Assembly: GCA_002385265.1 (NCBI GenBank)
Contig: DGDD01000184.1
Location: 1 to 22,286 of the forward strand
Source: Chitinophagaceae bacterium UBA3961
GTDB lineage: Bacteria; Bacteroidota; Bacteroidia; Chitinophagales; Chitinophagaceae
Reading direction: 5' to 3'
DNA length: 22,286 nt
Shown here: piece by piece, positions 21,591-22,286 of the stretch
Numbering within the stretch: position 1 is the stretch's first letter
Layout of the letters: every line of letters starts with the position of its first letter
Position numbers and translations under genes: made by a program
The notes under the pieces: model-generated
The model's input: the letters and a program-made list of their open reading frames with translations, nothing else
What the model was told of the DNA's origin: nothing
Database searches by the model: none

Positions 21591-22286
21591 ATGAAATACT
21601 TCTGCTCGTTTCTATTGCTTTTTTTCAGCATAACCGTCATGGCACAAATGGGAGGTATCCTCCGACTCGACCGCACAATGGTGAGCGTTGCAGCTGCCGA
21701 TAGTTTCATCAAAAAAACGCTTGAGGATTCAAAAGTTCAAGGAGCTGCTATTGCCATCATCAATGGAAACAAGCCGGTGTTTTTAAGAGCCTATGGCTAT
21801 CGCAACCAACCAGCAGGCGAAAAACTCGATACCGCCACCATCATGTACGCCGCCTCCTTCAGCAAAGCCGTTTTTGGCTACCTCTGCATGATGTTGGCGC
21901 AAGATGGACTGCTCAATTTAGACAAACCCATCGCATCCTACCTAAAAAAACCAATTGCAGCATACGAGTATTTCGCCGACCTGCAATCGGATGAACGATG
22001 GAAGAAGATAACACCGAGAATGTGCTTGTCTCACACCACCGGTCTTCCCAATGTACGCTGGTTCAGTCCCATTACAGGTGAAGAAGACACAGCAGGTATA
22101 ATGAAAATCTATTTCGAACCAGGCTCTAAATATGCTTATTCAGGAGAAGGCTTCAAATTGCTTCAACTAGCCATCGAAGAAAGCACAGGAAGAACAGTTG
22201 ACGATTGGGCCACCGAAAAAATATTCAAACCCTTCGGCATGTACCGATCGGGCTATGTATGGCACAATGATTTTGGTGACGACAAT
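21591..22286 (+). CDS. Serine hydrolase, class C beta-lactamase/PBP-like (partial, runs off window)
   Basis: The frame is open to the last base (232 residues seen). The signal peptide is MKYFCSFLLLFFSITVMAQ. The SxxK motif is Ser89-Phe-Ser-Lys92 (AASFSKAVF). The later Tyr-containing motif is YSG at 183-185 (KYAYSGEGF), where classical enzymes have YxN. LSHTTGLPN is the usual conserved turn before it. The KTG-like motif should lie beyond the window. Family members include class C beta-lactamases, D-aminopeptidases and esterases, so beta-lactamase activity is not implied. An in-frame ATG at 21558 overlaps the stop of the preceding gene (ATGA) and would add 11 residues before the signal peptide. 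Confidence 0.9.
   Translation, partial: MKYFCSFLLLFFSITVMAQMGGILRLDRTMVSVAAADSFIKKTLEDSKVQGAAIAIINGNKPVFLRAYGYRNQPAGEKLDTATIMYAASFSKAVFGYLCMMLAQDGLLNLDKPIASYLKKPIAAYEYFADLQSDERWKKITPRMCLSHTTGLPNVRWFSPITGEEDTAGIMKIYFEPGSKYAYSGEGFKLLQLAIEESTGRTVDDWATEKIFKPFGMYRSGYVWHNDFGDDN

Overview
The window looks like a chromosomal segment of a free-living Bacteroidota bacterium, probably in or near the Chitinophagaceae. This is inferred from low GC, A-rich start regions without strong Shine-Dalgarno sequences, and a well-spaced Bacteroidota-type promoter (TTTG, 19 bp, TATCTTTA) before the first lipoprotein. Further support comes from several short lipoproteins, DUF2200 and DUF2004 family proteins, a GH95 fucosidase and the intergenic palindromic repeats. 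No rRNA, tRNA, transposase, integrase, phage module or CRISPR array was found.

Layout. 1-265 is a tandem palindromic repeat. 391-7830 is a loose series of small single genes, almost all on the + strand: DUF2200, a TraB/GumN-like lipoprotein, small membrane proteins, two VOC-fold proteins, a THEM6-like thioesterase, a Cys-containing exported protein and DUF2004. This stretch is interrupted at 1024-1256 and 5440-5694 by two more repeat clusters.

8143-12776 is an accessory stretch rich in drug-modifying enzyme families. It holds an S41 peptidase, an Arr-type rifampin ADP-ribosyltransferase, a RibD/DHFR-fold reductase, a small lipoprotein, a subclass B1 metallo-beta-lactamase with all zinc ligands, and a nucleotidyltransferase of the aminoglycoside-adenylyltransferase fold. 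A 109-bp tandem duplication follows. Then come a lipocalin-like lipoprotein, a CPBP intramembrane protease and an unrecognised 425-aa protein in close succession (13065-15675).

15786-18230 encodes a secreted GH95 alpha-L-fucosidase with its catalytic residues. It is followed by a second RibD/DHFR-fold protein and, convergent to it, an exported protein that appears to contain two diverged copies of one beta-rich domain. Divergent from that is a PNPOx-like flavoprotein. The right end has a purine-rich repeat, a six-helix membrane protein that seems to start at CTG, and an overlapping serine hydrolase (class C beta-lactamase/PBP fold) that runs off the window.

The genes do not form one obvious pathway. 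Most read as independent detoxification, stress or unknown functions in short transcription units. The strongest points for a second look are the three-locus palindromic repeat family, the group of antibiotic-modifying enzymes, the 109-bp duplication, the duplicated-domain exported protein and the CTG start.
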